A stretch of 64,000 bases of DNA from assembly GCF_028464145.1 (NCBI RefSeq), contig NZ_JAQPCG010000004.1, positions 186,001 to 250,000 on the forward strand. Reading direction: 5' to 3'. This document shows positions 27,201 to 36,046 of the stretch, piece after piece (position 1 is the stretch's first letter; each line of letters starts with the position of its first letter). The DNA is from Maribacter sp. PR1 (GTDB lineage Bacteria; Bacteroidota; Bacteroidia; Flavobacteriales; Flavobacteriaceae). A model generated the notes under the pieces. The model did no database searches and was not told the origin of the DNA. It saw only the letters and a program-made list of their open reading frames with translations. Position numbers and translations under genes: made by a program.

Positions 27201-27525
27201 AAGAGGACTCTTTTTCGAAAACAGGATTCCATGTTATCCCTCTATTTATCGTCTTCCAAACTCCTCCGGAACCAACAGCTATAAACCAAATACTGGAATC
27301 TTCATCGCTGACGGCAATGTCCGCTATCCTGCCACCCATTAAGGCTGGTCCTATGGGTCTGAAGTGCAACCCCTCCACAGCATCAGAAATTGACTCCAGA
27401 TTTGGGTCCTGAGAAGAAACCAGGTTATAAAATAAAAATAGAAGGGATGTTAATAGTACAAATTGACTTCTAAATGAAATCTTGGTCTGCAAGGGGTTGG
27501 TACCGTTTTTCATATTTTTTATCAA
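24211..27525 (-). CDS. large exported BNR/sortilin-like beta-propeller protein
   Basis: 1,104 residues (1,100 if the ATG at 27513 is used). A signal peptide (FVLLTSLLFLFYNLVSSQ) is followed by many BNR repeats with the S-x-D-x-G-x-x-W motif, such as STDNGENW, SEDKGESW, SEDQGNSW, SEDGGVNW and STDRGRSW, over about residues 40-760. This gives two seven- to ten-bladed propellers of the VPS10/sortilin or xyloglucanase type. Residues 840-1100 include a beta-sandwich part and a long helical region. The family is widespread in Bacteroidota; its function is unknown but probably carbohydrate or protein binding outside the inner membrane. It stands alone. Confidence 0.88.
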   Translation of the reverse strand: MIKNMKNGTNPLQTKISFRSQFVLLTSLLFLFYNLVSSQDPNLESISDAVEGLHFRPIGPALMGGRIADIAVSDEDSSIWFIAVGSGGVWKTINRGITWNPVFEKESSYSIGSVTIDPNNSQVVWVGTGENVSGRHVGWGDGVYKSTNGGTTWEQMGLSKSDHIGKILVDPRNSDVVFVAAEGPLWSSGGERGVYKTVDGGKTWNLVLQIDENTGITDIEFDPTNPDIVYAAAYQRRRHVWALLSGGPKSGIYKSTDNGENWTRKSTGLPKGDMGKIGLAVTRANPDLVYATIEADNTEKGFYRSEDKGESWKQLNSYISGGTGPHYYQEIEVSQTNPDLIYQMDVFIRVSRDGGKNFKVLGTGREKHSDNHALWIDPNNGKHLLAGTDGGLYETFDEGKTWRHFPNLPISQFYKLSLDSSAPYYNIVGGAQDLGTLIGPSRTMNVEGVRNRDWYVPLGADGYDNAFDPKDPNIVYMEIQEGNLHRYDRKTEEGMDIQPQGAIGDAADRWNWDSPILISPHNNRTLYYGSQRVWRSEDQGNSWEAISSDLTTNQNRYELEMMGKVWSVDALYDNGAMSKYATLTSISESPKEEGLLYTGSDDGLIHISEDGGVNWRRSGTLPKIPEFSFINDIEASHHNSDVVFASADAHKVGDYKPYLFMSTDRGRSWKSIVGDLPKETIVWVVKQDPIDPNLLFIGTEYGIYFSPNKGTNWIQLKSGLPTIPFRDIELHPKEHDLVGASFGRGFFVLDDYSPLRELGNTIKDGGNKLFSIRDTWWYVPNTPMQAKGMPTLGSTSFATENPPFGAIFTYLITDVPKTRKSSRLEKEKSLSSRKMSIPFPGWEELEEEERQDEAKVLLLVSDNEGKPVRWIEGSNKKGLHRTNWDLRLSPPDPIDLTVPDFRPPWAGEDTGPLVAPGKYSVQLYVLFDGDLQTQGNPQSFEVTPLGNIDGGIDIIASMQFQKRTAELSRQIAIAGQKIGEYREQLRYIKEALLKTPMAKKSHFEKLKELEEGLRTLVIKLYGNRAKQSKEEAITPSIRSRVGQVAGAHWETTQEPTQTQRTNIELATKEFSDFQESLQSYRQSMESFEKDLETIKAPYTPNRKI

Positions 27526-27789
27526 ATAAATTAACGAAAGATGTAGTATATGTAAAAATAATCAACTGCCTTAAACAATTAGGTATTCTCCTTTTACTTT
27601 TGAAAAGTATTCAAATTGATTATCCTCTTTTTAAATTTTTCTATCCCAAGACATGGTATACGAACACATATGGAATTCAATTACAATATTGAGTTTTTTT
27701 ATTGGGTTAGTATTTGCACGTTTTGTTGTATTATTAAAAATTGAAGCTTATTAACTTGCTACCATTCCAAAACCAAATTTCATTTACCA

Positions 27790-28242
27790 ATGAATCAAGC
27801 TATACAGCATATTTACCTCGCGGATGATGATAGTGACGACAGAACATTTTTCTCGGATGCCCTAAACGAAATACCTGTAGCTACGTCTATCGAGGAGTTC
27901 AGCAACGGAGTAGATTTAATGGCTCATTTATTAAATGAAGACAATACAAAACCAGATGCAATTTTTTTAGATTTAAAAATGCCCATGATGAACGGTTTCG
28001 AATGTTTATCCGATATTAGGGACTTAAGCATGCTCGATGATGTTCCCGTTATTATATATTCAACCTCTTTTCATGAAAAAGATGTTGAAAGATTAAAGAA
28101 TATGGGGGCTACCTTATATTTGAAAAAACCATCTTCATTTAATCAACTAAAAACATTGCTTCATAAGTGTCTTAATTATATTTCAACTATGGCACAAAAT
28201 AAATCAATTCCCGAGCCTCAATTTCTAATTTCCATTTTATAA
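27790..28242 (+). CDS. single-domain response regulator (Rcp1-like)
   Basis: 150 residues, one receiver domain. The acidic pocket is LADDDSDDRTFF, the phospho-acceptor Asp is in AIFLDLKMPMMNGFECL, and the conserved Thr/Ser and Lys are in IIYSTSFHEKD and LYLKKPSSFNQL. There is no output domain. Such Rcp1-like regulators usually pair with PAS- or phytochrome-type histidine kinases; the kinase at 30493-32037 is the nearest candidate. It is a paralogue of the regulator at 32252-32692. Confidence 0.92.
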   Translation: MNQAIQHIYLADDDSDDRTFFSDALNEIPVATSIEEFSNGVDLMAHLLNEDNTKPDAIFLDLKMPMMNGFECLSDIRDLSMLDDVPVIIYSTSFHEKDVERLKNMGATLYLKKPSSFNQLKTLLHKCLNYISTMAQNKSIPEPQFLISIL

Positions 28243-28374
28243 AGTCTTCCTTTAATTTAAGACATTTCGTTTGTTAAAATAGGATTGAATATTATTTGGG
28301 TCAAAAAAAAATAATTGGTTTTATGGCTACCTTTTAAAAATGAATTATTTTGGAGTCCCGAAACCTCTTAAATA

Positions 28375-28752
28375 ATGCACGAATTGACTTATACTTCGGT
28401 TGCAAAGAAAAACCTTAGCTCCTAAGACTTAGATGACATTCTAAATACGGCCAAAGCGTTTAATAAAACACATTCTATTACAGGGTGTTTGGTATATCAC
28501 AACAATCAATTTGTACAGACACTACATGGTGATAAAAAAGTCATTTTTGAGCTTTTAGAAAAAATAAAAGTGGACAAAAGACACGCTCATGTAAATTTGG
28601 TATGGGATGGTCCTTCAGAAAAGGAAGTTTTCTCCGGTTGGCACATGGCATTTTATGCTCCTAATTTGGAAACCAACAAAGACAGCCTAGTTGATTTTAA
28701 AAAAACCTTGTTACTCTATCCTCATTTTACGAATCGGATTCTGCATCGGTAA
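28375..28752 (+). pseudogene. BLUF photoreceptor domain gene with an early stop codon
   Basis: ATG at 28375 begins MHELTYTSVAKKNLSS, then TAA at 28423-28425, then the frame runs on as DLDDILNTAKAFNKTHSITG, followed by GCLVYHNNQFVQTLHGDKK. These are the BLUF landmarks: Tyr in the first strand, Asn in the helix, the TGCLVY strand and the Gln of FVQ that contact the flavin. An ancestral GAA to TAA change would explain the lesion. Translation could restart internally but would lack the first strand and its Tyr. The intact paralogue is at 47326-47775. Confidence 0.75.
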
Positions 28753-28827
28753 GAATATTTTGGTCTATCGTCAAGGATTTATGCCTGGACGAAGCCAAAA
28801 CCAGTATCTAAAGATTTTAGAAATTAA

Positions 28828-29214
28828 TTAAATGACTTTTTTGAAAAAAGGTGTGGAAGGGATTCCCCCATAAAAGGTCACATGTGATATGGCCTTTTTA
28901 ATGTTTTCAGCTTCTTTTTCTGCATTTTCATTCAAATTATCAATAGAGGCTAACATTAAAGCATTTAATCTATTGGATTGATGGTGTTCAAAGTCAGCAG
29001 ACCGATCAAGGAATAGACTAATCATTAATTTCTCGTTTCTAGCTATGCTTTCATCTATATAAACCAGAAGATCCTTAATCTCATCCAGTGGATTTCTGGT
29101 TATGATGTCATCGAAACCGATTTGAATCTCACTTTTCCATAAGTTTAATTGGTGTAAGCGAGTTTCGATGTCCTGCCTTACACTAAAATTTTTATCTTGA
29201 TTTTCTTTTCGCAA
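28828..29214 (-). CDS. unknown helical cytoplasmic protein
   Basis: 128 residues, almost wholly helical and charged (DIETRLHQLNLWKSEIQIGF, ENAEKEAENIKKAISHV), with no signal peptide or membrane segment. It ends YGGIPSTPFFKKVI. I do not recognise the family. It lies downstream of the AraC gene on the same strand, 111 bases away, in a signalling neighbourhood. Confidence 0.65.
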   Translation of the reverse strand: MRKENQDKNFSVRQDIETRLHQLNLWKSEIQIGFDDIITRNPLDEIKDLLVYIDESIARNEKLMISLFLDRSADFEHHQSNRLNALMLASIDNLNENAEKEAENIKKAISHVTFYGGIPSTPFFKKVI

Positions 29215-29325
29215 TTGCTCTCCCTTTTTATTTTTTTAATGAAGATAAAAAGATGTCGCTTACTGGCTTAGCCCTATAATTCTAAAGATGTACCTTTTTG
29301 ATAGGCATAAACCTGGTATAATATT

Positions 29326-30327
29326 CTATGCACTAAGTTTTGTACCTCTGGCTTTTGTCAGGTAAATTTTTGGGGAATATTTAAAGCGTTTACTAAATAT
29401 TTTTGAAAAATAGCTTCTGCTGGAAAACCCAATAGTATAGACAATTTCGGATACATTCAAATCTGTTTCCTTAATCAGCTTTTCTGCCAAATCCAATCTT
29501 TGGTTTTTTATACAACTAGCTACCGTAGAACCTGTAAGCACTTTAAACCCTGATTGCAGTTTAGCAGCGGACAATCCATATTTCCTAACAAAATAATCAA
29601 TGGAATACGGGTGTTCCGGTTTCTGCCGAATTTCCTCTACTGCATCTTCTATACGTAAAAGTTCCCTTTTTGTTAAAGATGTTTCGTGTAGCGTCTTTTT
29701 TGAACTATCACTTTTATAATGTAATATTTCTAGAGCCAATGTAAAATGTACTATCCCTTCTATCAATAATCTTCTAACAATCCCTGTTTGGGAAATGGCA
29801 TTTATTTGTAATAGGTGGTCCTTTATTTTTAGATTTACGGTACCTACATATTCATACTTATTATTCTGTAAGAACTGAGAAAACAACTGTTCCTTTAATT
29901 TTGAGTTTTCATTAGTTGAAGCTTCTAAATTTGAATCGTCTGTAACTTGTATTACCGAAAAATTCACTTTTTTGCCGGAAGCCACGGTTATTTTCACATC
30001 TTCCTCCATACCACCTAATATCACCGTCCTAAGGGAATCAATTTCAATTTTAGAACGACTGGTAGGCAACTTCAGCATTAAACTACCTTCCAAACAGTAT
30101 ATAAAAAACAAACTTTGGCTTGTAGTATTCTTTAAGTTAAGCTTTATTTCCTCTGTGGTAGTAAGTTCAAATTGACTATACCCTATACCAGATTCCAGCT
30201 CAACGGACTGTATTCTTCCCTTACCCTTGTCGTTATAGAACATTAAGATTCTTTCACTATCGAATACCGATATGCTACCTCCTAGACTATTATTTAACTG
30301 ATTTAATTTTGCGTGTGTTGAATTCAT
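29326..30327 (-). CDS. AraC family regulator (paralogue 1)
   Basis: 333 residues. The N-terminal 200 residues contain a sensor-like fold with the family phrase FFIYCLEGSLMLKLP. The C-terminal AraC domain reads SIDYFVRKYGLSAAKLQSGF and NVSEIVYTIGFSSRSYFSKI. The same architecture and wording recur at 55985-57034, 61654-62691 and the partial gene at 63626. Members of this group often regulate stress or iron genes in Bacteroidota. The ligand is unknown. Confidence 0.88.
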   Translation of the reverse strand: MNSTHAKLNQLNNSLGGSISVFDSERILMFYNDKGKGRIQSVELESGIGYSQFELTTTEEIKLNLKNTTSQSLFFIYCLEGSLMLKLPTSRSKIEIDSLRTVILGGMEEDVKITVASGKKVNFSVIQVTDDSNLEASTNENSKLKEQLFSQFLQNNKYEYVGTVNLKIKDHLLQINAISQTGIVRRLLIEGIVHFTLALEILHYKSDSSKKTLHETSLTKRELLRIEDAVEEIRQKPEHPYSIDYFVRKYGLSAAKLQSGFKVLTGSTVASCIKNQRLDLAEKLIKETDLNVSEIVYTIGFSSRSYFSKIFSKRFKYSPKIYLTKARGTKLSA

Positions 30328-30492
30328 AGGTTGACTTGTTTAGTTGTTAATAATTTTCTTGCCTTTCATTTAAAACCGACAAAAATTTATAACTCCAAAT
30401 ATCCAGGATTAGGCAGGTAAGTTTGTTATAACATTTTTACTTTCTGTTATAACATTACATTTGACCGTACTTGAAATTTAGTCCAAAGGGTT

Positions 30493-32037
30493 CTAGGAAA
30501 GGGATGGAAGGTAAACAGTAAAAACGGCTCCCTCGTCAATCTTGCCTTTTGCACTTATTGTTCCATTATGGGCCTCCACTATTTTTTTGCAAATAGCCAA
30601 TCCTAAACCGGTTCCTGAATATTCTGTTTTTCCATGTAGTCTTTGAAAGATTTCAAAAATCTTATCTCCGTATTCATTCTCAAAACCAATTCCATTGTCT
30701 ATAAAGTCCAACCTATGGTAAGTTCCCGACTTCAATTTGGGTATTTGATTAAAACTATTTACTACCACAGAACTACATTTGACTTTTATCACCGGTGTTC
30801 TATTAGCCTCAATATACTTAAGCGCATTACCGATTAGATTTGAGAACAATTGTTCCATTTGGAATAGCACACCATTGACCTCCGGAAGTTTATCGGAGAT
30901 AATGGAAGCATCTGTTTCGTCTATCCTTCCACTTAAATCTTCAAGTACGTTCGTAAAAATTTCATTAAGATCTATTTTTGATGGCTTATCCTTAACTTCT
31001 TCAATTCGAGAATACGATAATAAATTGGAGATTAAATTTCGCATTCTCTCTGTGCTACTGATTACTTTATTCAAATAATTTTGTGACCTCGGCCCTAAAG
31101 TACCATGTTCCTCGTCATGTAATCTACTGATGAACATCTGTATTTTTCGAAGCGGCTCTTGTAAATCATGACTAGCAATTCTGTTGAAGGCCTCTAAATC
31201 AGCATTACTCTTTTTTAATTCGGCATTTTTGGACTGTAGTAAGGATTCGTGCTCAATTTGTTGGGTAACATCCTTAAAAACACCAACAACATACCAGTTG
31301 TCTTCGGATGGGTAATATTCTCCAATGGTATTTACATATTTTAACTCTTGTTTCTTCGTTATAATTTTAAAGGTAATATCAATTCGTTCCTTCGTTTTTC
31401 TGCTTTCTTCAATTACCCCCTTTACCCAGTTAATGTCGTTTTTATGAACAAATTTTAAAATACCTTCTAAAGTGGCATTCATTTCAAAGGGTTCATAACC
31501 TAGAAGTCGAAATACATTTTCAGACAAGTTCAGCGTGCCATTATTTAAGTCCCATCGGAAACTTCCTGTGCTGGCCACATGTTCCGCTTCCAGCAGCAGT
31601 TTATTTTGAATTAGGAGCTGCTTTTCATAATCTTTCTCCTTGCTTATATCCTTTAAAAACATGACAACTCCAACTTCTAGTTTCACCACCCTAGAACTAA
31701 ACCAAACTAATTGATCTCCAAAAACATATTTAACCGCATAATTGAAACTTTCGCCAGTAGAAAAACAATCTTTAACCTTTTCAAAAGCCCCATTTTCTAA
31801 ATTCTGGGCATCGTATTCCAGCCATCGCTTGCCAATCATCTCATTGGTATCCAAGGATGCGATATCTACAATCCGATTGTTCACGTATTTTATGACAAAG
31901 TCCTCAATTACATCATCATTATATAAAGGTTCAAAATAGGCAATCACGTCATTACTGCTGTCCAAAATTTTCTCTGTGAACATTTTGGAAATTTCCAGTT
32001 CAGAAATCCGGTTACGAAGTGCAATTCTATCTGGCAT
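30493..32037 (-). CDS. PAS-domain sensor histidine kinase
   Basis: 514 residues, soluble. Two PAS domains lie at about 20-135 and 150-265 (the second with STGSFRWDLNNGTLNLSENV). The dimerisation helix carries the phospho-His in NRIASHDLQEPLRK (about residue 288). The ATPase domain has the N box LIGNALKYIEAN, G1 DNGIGF and G2 GTGLGLAICKKIVEAHNG. It matches the phytochrome-like HWE-free kinases that pair with Rcp1-type response regulators, which flank it at 27790 and 32252. No flavin or bilin Cys is evident, so the signal is unknown. Confidence 0.92.
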   Translation of the reverse strand: MPDRIALRNRISELEISKMFTEKILDSSNDVIAYFEPLYNDDVIEDFVIKYVNNRIVDIASLDTNEMIGKRWLEYDAQNLENGAFEKVKDCFSTGESFNYAVKYVFGDQLVWFSSRVVKLEVGVVMFLKDISKEKDYEKQLLIQNKLLLEAEHVASTGSFRWDLNNGTLNLSENVFRLLGYEPFEMNATLEGILKFVHKNDINWVKGVIEESRKTKERIDITFKIITKKQELKYVNTIGEYYPSEDNWYVVGVFKDVTQQIEHESLLQSKNAELKKSNADLEAFNRIASHDLQEPLRKIQMFISRLHDEEHGTLGPRSQNYLNKVISSTERMRNLISNLLSYSRIEEVKDKPSKIDLNEIFTNVLEDLSGRIDETDASIISDKLPEVNGVLFQMEQLFSNLIGNALKYIEANRTPVIKVKCSSVVVNSFNQIPKLKSGTYHRLDFIDNGIGFENEYGDKIFEIFQRLHGKTEYSGTGLGLAICKKIVEAHNGTISAKGKIDEGAVFTVYLPSLS

Positions 32038-32251
32038 AGAATAAAATTTATACGGTTCCCATTATGATTAATCCTGTTTCCTTGAGAATGGAAGTAAACG
32101 GGTCCACGAAATTATATGTAAACTAAAAATTTTAAAATAGTCTAAAAGAATAAACAGTTTTTGCAGACAAAAGTATTACAAAAACTGTTTAAATTGTTCT
32201 AAAAAAGATTGTTTAAGGAGTACTGGTCAATATATACCAGTAGGGGAAAAA

Positions 32252-32692
32252 TTAAATTCTTAGCAAAAAATTTTCCTTTTTAAAATCGTCCATATGAAAA
32301 GCCCAATTCATTTTAATCACCTGACTCAAGGACTTTTTTAGGTCATTAAAACTCGAAGGTTTCTTAATATAGATGTTGGCACCTTTTAGAAATGTTTGCT
32401 CTATATCCTGGTCTGAAGAGGATGTTGAATATATAGCAATGGGTAATTCCTTAAGTTTTGGATGTTTTCTAATCTCAGTCAAACACTCAAAACCGTTCAT
32501 TACGGGCATATTCAAATCCAGAAAAATCAGGTTCGGCAAATTTTCTATTTGCCGGATTAAATACTCCAAGCAACTTTTACCATTTTCTAATTGTTCTAAT
32601 TGTGTATTTAAATTAATTCCAACCAAGGCGTCAGCAAAAAATTCCCTGTCATCCTGGTCATCATCCACTAGTAAAATTTTCATCTTGTTCAT
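32252..32692 (-). CDS. single-domain response regulator (Rcp1-like)
   Basis: 146 residues, receiver only: LLVDDDQDDREFF, phospho-Asp in LIFLDLNMPVMNGFECL, and IYIKKPSSFNDLKK with the conserved Lys. It lies upstream of the PAS kinase gene (gap 214 bases) and 11 bases after the short AraC gene, both on the same strand. It is the probable partner of the kinase. Its close paralogue is at 27790-28242. Confidence 0.92.
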   Translation of the reverse strand: MNKMKILLVDDDQDDREFFADALVGINLNTQLEQLENGKSCLEYLIRQIENLPNLIFLDLNMPVMNGFECLTEIRKHPKLKELPIAIYSTSSSDQDIEQTFLKGANIYIKKPSSFNDLKKSLSQVIKMNWAFHMDDFKKENFLLRI

Positions 32693-32703
32693 ATTGCATC
32701 TTA

Positions 32704-33261
32704 TTAATTGGTTGTATTAATCGTATTATTTCTAAACTTTAGGTACTGTGTAATGGTCAACCCAGTTACTTTTTTAAATTGACCCGATAAATGCGGAACA
32801 CTACTAAAATTTAGACTATACGCTATGTCCGATAATGTTTTTTCCTCATGTAACAAAAGATCCTTTACCTTTTCTATGCGAATTAAGATGTAAAAATTCT
32901 CAATGGTTGTAAAGGTTTTGGAAGTAAAGTGGTTTGAAAGATAGGAATAGCTAAATCCCAGTCCCTTCGACAGAAGCGAAGATAATGCTACATCCCTATA
33001 ACTCTCATCATGCACATATTTTTTAATCAGCGATTTGATTTGTCCTAATAAATCCTTTGATTCACCACAATTTACACTAATTCCAAATGGAGCCAACTCA
33101 TCCGCTAATTTTTCAGAACTTTCACTATCTATGTCGCCTTTTAGTTCTATAGTTCCCTCATTTATACTTTTTACTTCCATTCCAAGCGAGTTGATGGTTC
33201 TCTTAAATACTTCACTAACAAGCTTTTTACCATCGTATGAAAATTCAAACTTCATATACAA
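32704..33261 (-). CDS. short AraC-type regulator with distinct N-terminal domain
   Basis: 185 residues. The N-terminal 75 residues (MYMKFEFSYDGKKLVSEVF, IELKGDIDSESSEKLADEL) are a small alpha/beta module rather than the usual cupin. The AraC DNA-binding domain follows (LGFSYSYLSNHFTSKTF, TLSDIAYSLNFSSVPHLSGQF). In this family such short proteins are found beside receiver proteins, and here the response regulator follows after 11 bases, so it may act with it. Confidence 0.82.
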   Translation of the reverse strand: MYMKFEFSYDGKKLVSEVFKRTINSLGMEVKSINEGTIELKGDIDSESSEKLADELAPFGISVNCGESKDLLGQIKSLIKKYVHDESYRDVALSSLLSKGLGFSYSYLSNHFTSKTFTTIENFYILIRIEKVKDLLLHEEKTLSDIAYSLNFSSVPHLSGQFKKVTGLTITQYLKFRNNTINTTN

Positions 33262-33635
33262 TTAAAATAAACCTCTAATATATTCTGTTTCAAAAAAACC
33301 TTTTAATGAAATCAGGTTTTTGTTTAACGTTATTTGGCCATTAAAAAATAAAATTTCAAGTGCCATTCTCTAAGGTTATATACGCCTTTCCATGGAGAAT
33401 GGTTTATCAAATTCATTTCTAAATATGGTATTAACAGTAAACAGAAAGTGAACAAACATCTAATTAGCATAATCCAAATATCTAAACTCCAATGTTTTAC
33501 ATTGGAATTGAATTTTATATATCATAAGTATGCCCTAATAAATAATTAACTAAATTTAGTAATCCAAAACCTAAAGATTTTAAAGGTTTTACCTATATAA
33601 TTGACTATTAAAACATCTTTTTAAGAGCGTCTACC
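33262..33635. other. intergenic region between divergent genes
   Basis: About 370 AT-rich bases between the AraC gene (minus) and the ankyrin gene (plus). An inverted repeat pairs CCATTCTC (33363-33370) with GAGAATGG (33395-33402), with an inner AAGG/CCTT pair. It may be an operator or an RNA hairpin. No coding frame is seen. Confidence 0.4.
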
Positions 33636-34295
33636 ATGGTAGAAAAATTAAAGACATATTTACAACAGGCAGAAATTGAAAAGGCGCTTTCCATAATCAC
33701 GGATAACCCTGAAATTTTAGAACTAGAAGATGATACTAAGAGTACCGGGTTTTTGTTAATCGCATATAATGGACCTGCAAAAGTCCTAAAAAAAGCCATA
33801 GAACTAAAAAAATCCTTTTCTTTTTATGAAGCTATAATAGCCGGGAAAATCGATGTTGTAGATGAGTGCCTCAGGAAGAATAAAAACCTAATAAATCACC
33901 ATTCTACCGATGGTTTTACTCCAGTATCTTTGGCGGCTTTTTTTGACCAAACAGACATCGCCAAGCTATTATTAGAAAATGGAGCGGACCCAGGGCTTGC
34001 TGCCAAGAATCCTTCCAAGGTCAATGCCCTACATTCGGCAGTAGCAAAAGAAAACTATACGTTGTGTGAGCTTTTGATTGAAAAAGGGGGCGATGTCAAT
34101 TCTACTCAAATGCAGCAAGTTACCGCCCTGCATTCCGCCATACATCGTGGTAATTGGGAAATTGTTCAACTCCTTATAAAAAATGGTGCGGACCCAAGTC
34201 TAAAAATGGAAAATGGAGATACTCCAATGGCAATTGCAAAAAGAGAAGGTTTCAAAAAAATAGAGAAGTTTTTAGCCGATCTCAAAATAGATTAG
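33636..34295 (+). CDS. ankyrin-repeat protein
   Basis: 219 residues with no signal peptide. About four ankyrin repeats are clear in the second half: DGFTPVSLAAFFDQTDIAKL, NALHSAVAKENYTLCELLIE, TALHSAIHRGNWEIVQLLIK and GDTPMAIAKREGFKKIEKFL. These are protein-binding modules. Its cytoplasmic partner is unknown. It starts the plus-strand stress block and is followed by the VIT gene. Confidence 0.9.
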   Translation: MVEKLKTYLQQAEIEKALSIITDNPEILELEDDTKSTGFLLIAYNGPAKVLKKAIELKKSFSFYEAIIAGKIDVVDECLRKNKNLINHHSTDGFTPVSLAAFFDQTDIAKLLLENGADPGLAAKNPSKVNALHSAVAKENYTLCELLIEKGGDVNSTQMQQVTALHSAIHRGNWEIVQLLIKNGADPSLKMENGDTPMAIAKREGFKKIEKFLADLKID

Positions 34296-34347
34296 TGAAT
34301 AGGATTGCTTCTATTGTCCTATCTTTAAAAGAATAAAGGTTGATTTT

Positions 34348-35061
34348 ATGTCTGAAAAAAATGATTTAGACAATTACTTGGATAACCATTACATTCATCG
34401 AAGTAACTGGTTAAGGGCTGCCGTACTTGGTGCAAATGACGGAATCCTTTCAACGGCAAGTATTGCAATAGGGGTTTCCGCGGCAAGTGACTTTAGGGAG
34501 CCTATAATACTGGCTACTTTGGCCGGTTTGGTTGCTGGCGCCTTATCCATGGCTGCGGGTGAGTATGTTTCCGTTAGTTCCCAAACCGATGTTGAGAAAG
34601 CCGATATTGAAAGGGAAAAAGAGGAACTAGAGGAAATGCCCGAGTTGGAATTACAACGATTGGCTCAGATTTATGAAAGCCGAGGACTTAAAAAAGAAAC
34701 GGCACTTATAGTTGCAGAGGAACTTACGGAACACGATGCCCTAGGTGCCCATGTGAGAGATGAATTAGGCATTAACGACGTAAGTGCCGCTAACCCTTTA
34801 CAGGCGGCCTTCGCATCTGGTGCAGCATTTACCATAGGCGGAGTGCTACCATTTTTGGTAACGCTCTTTCTTCCTCTAAAGGGTATGGAATATTACCTAT
34901 ACGGATTTGCCATATTATTCCTGATTCTTCTTGGTGCTCTAGCTGCCAAGACCGGAGGATCAAGTATTGGAAAAGCGATTGCCCGAATTACATTTTGGGG
35001 TACAATAGCCATGGGCCTAACAGCCTTGGTTGGACACTTATTTGGAGTAAATGTTGCTTAA
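34348..35061 (+). CDS. VIT1/CCC1 family metal transporter
   Basis: 237 residues with five membrane segments. The family signature is NWLRAAVLGANDGILSTASI near the N-terminus, then AGALSMAAGEYVSVSSQTD, followed by the cytoplasmic metal-binding region rich in Glu (EREKEELEEMPELELQRLAQ). The last three helices include GAAFTIGGVLPFLVTLF. VIT1/CCC1 proteins move Fe2+ or Mn2+ out of the cytoplasm. It sits among stress genes, which fits iron detoxification together with Dps at 57225. Confidence 0.92.
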   Translation: MSEKNDLDNYLDNHYIHRSNWLRAAVLGANDGILSTASIAIGVSAASDFREPIILATLAGLVAGALSMAAGEYVSVSSQTDVEKADIEREKEELEEMPELELQRLAQIYESRGLKKETALIVAEELTEHDALGAHVRDELGINDVSAANPLQAAFASGAAFTIGGVLPFLVTLFLPLKGMEYYLYGFAILFLILLGALAAKTGGSSIGKAIARITFWGTIAMGLTALVGHLFGVNVA

Positions 35062-35093
35062 ACTCAAAGAGTAACTTCAATCTTCTTCACCTT

Positions 35094-35870
35094 TTAATTA
35101 CTATCAATTAAAAAACGTTTCATGAAACTTTCCTTTAAAAGCTTTCTGGCCCTGTTTAATAGATCTTCGACTTCGCTCAGGGTAGCTTCCTTTATTTTCG
35201 CAATTTCACTCGATGTAAAACCTTCGTCCCTATATAAGTGAAATACGGACCGCATGGGTGATGACATTTTGCTAAGTACCATATCTACATGTCTTTCTAA
35301 ACGTTCCTTATCCAAACTTTTATCCAATTTTTCAGCAAGATCCTTTTCCTCGTCAGTAACAAAAACATGGTTTAAGGTATAATTATCTTTGGGATAAGAA
35401 CTATCGTCCAACTCTTCTAACATTACCAAATCTCCATCACCATCCGTACTAAATTTTTCTTCCATGGTGTCCCATTCAGGTTTGGAGTAACTGTCTATAT
35501 TATCGAAAAAAATATGGTCGAACTCCTCTTCTGTAAGACTGTCGTCTAGCAATTCATCTACTTTTTTAAAAAGAAAAGGTTGTAAATCCTTCTCATTTTT
35601 TATTTTATCCCAATTATCATAGACTTCAATAAACAACTGATCGGTAAAATCATTGGGACTGAACATGCCTTTATTCAATTTCCCCGCCAATACAGCTATC
35701 CTTAATCTATTTGCCACATATCGGTGTACTCTAGGTATTATTCGCAAAAGCTCTCTATTGAAATCCTTTCGATTATCTCGGTTTTTTAAATCCCCTAGTT
35801 TGGTATAGACCTCACTCATCACAAAGTGAATAGTTCCTTCATTTCCATTGTTAATTATTGTTTCGCTCAT
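35094..35870 (-). CDS. sigma-70-like factor with region 4 helix-turn-helix
   Basis: 258 residues from the ATG at 35870; the frame is open to 35927 (277 residues), but a candidate operator lies only 9 bases before that start. The C-terminal 60 residues match sigma region 4 (SPMRSVFHLYRDEGFTSSEI, KIKEATLSEVEDLLNRARKL). The N-terminal part (FNRELLRIIPRVHRYVANRL) could be a degenerate region 2, with an acidic linker in the middle. It lies divergent to the first universal stress gene, and both share two copies of the ATGAYNAATGTCAT-type motif. It is a candidate regulator of the stress island, which is inference. Confidence 0.75.
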   Translation of the reverse strand: MSETIINNGNEGTIHFVMSEVYTKLGDLKNRDNRKDFNRELLRIIPRVHRYVANRLRIAVLAGKLNKGMFSPNDFTDQLFIEVYDNWDKIKNEKDLQPFLFKKVDELLDDSLTEEEFDHIFFDNIDSYSKPEWDTMEEKFSTDGDGDLVMLEELDDSSYPKDNYTLNHVFVTDEEKDLAEKLDKSLDKERLERHVDMVLSKMSSPMRSVFHLYRDEGFTSSEIAKIKEATLSEVEDLLNRARKLLKESFMKRFLIDSN

Positions 35871-35935
35871 GATTTCTACTTTTGGTTTAATGAGAATATC
35901 TTCCTTAAACTTACTTTCCTTACACAATAAAAAAC

Positions 35936-35996
35936 ATGATTAATGTCATTAAATATGATTTAGTTATGATGTAAACTAAGGCATGATAAATGTCAT
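35936..35996 (+). promoter_or_regulatory. two copies of the 14-bp motif ATGAYNAATGTCAT
   Basis: ATGATTAATGTCAT at 35936-35949 and ATGATAAATGTCAT at 35983-35996, 47 bases apart, in the intergenic space shared by the sigma-like gene (minus) and the first universal stress gene (plus). The ends ATGA/TCAT form an inverted repeat. The same motif recurs before other stress genes. Confidence 0.55.
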
Positions 35997-36046
35997 ACAC
36001 TCCAAACTCATAATAGGCTATTTTTAAAAGCATAAAATTAAGAGCA

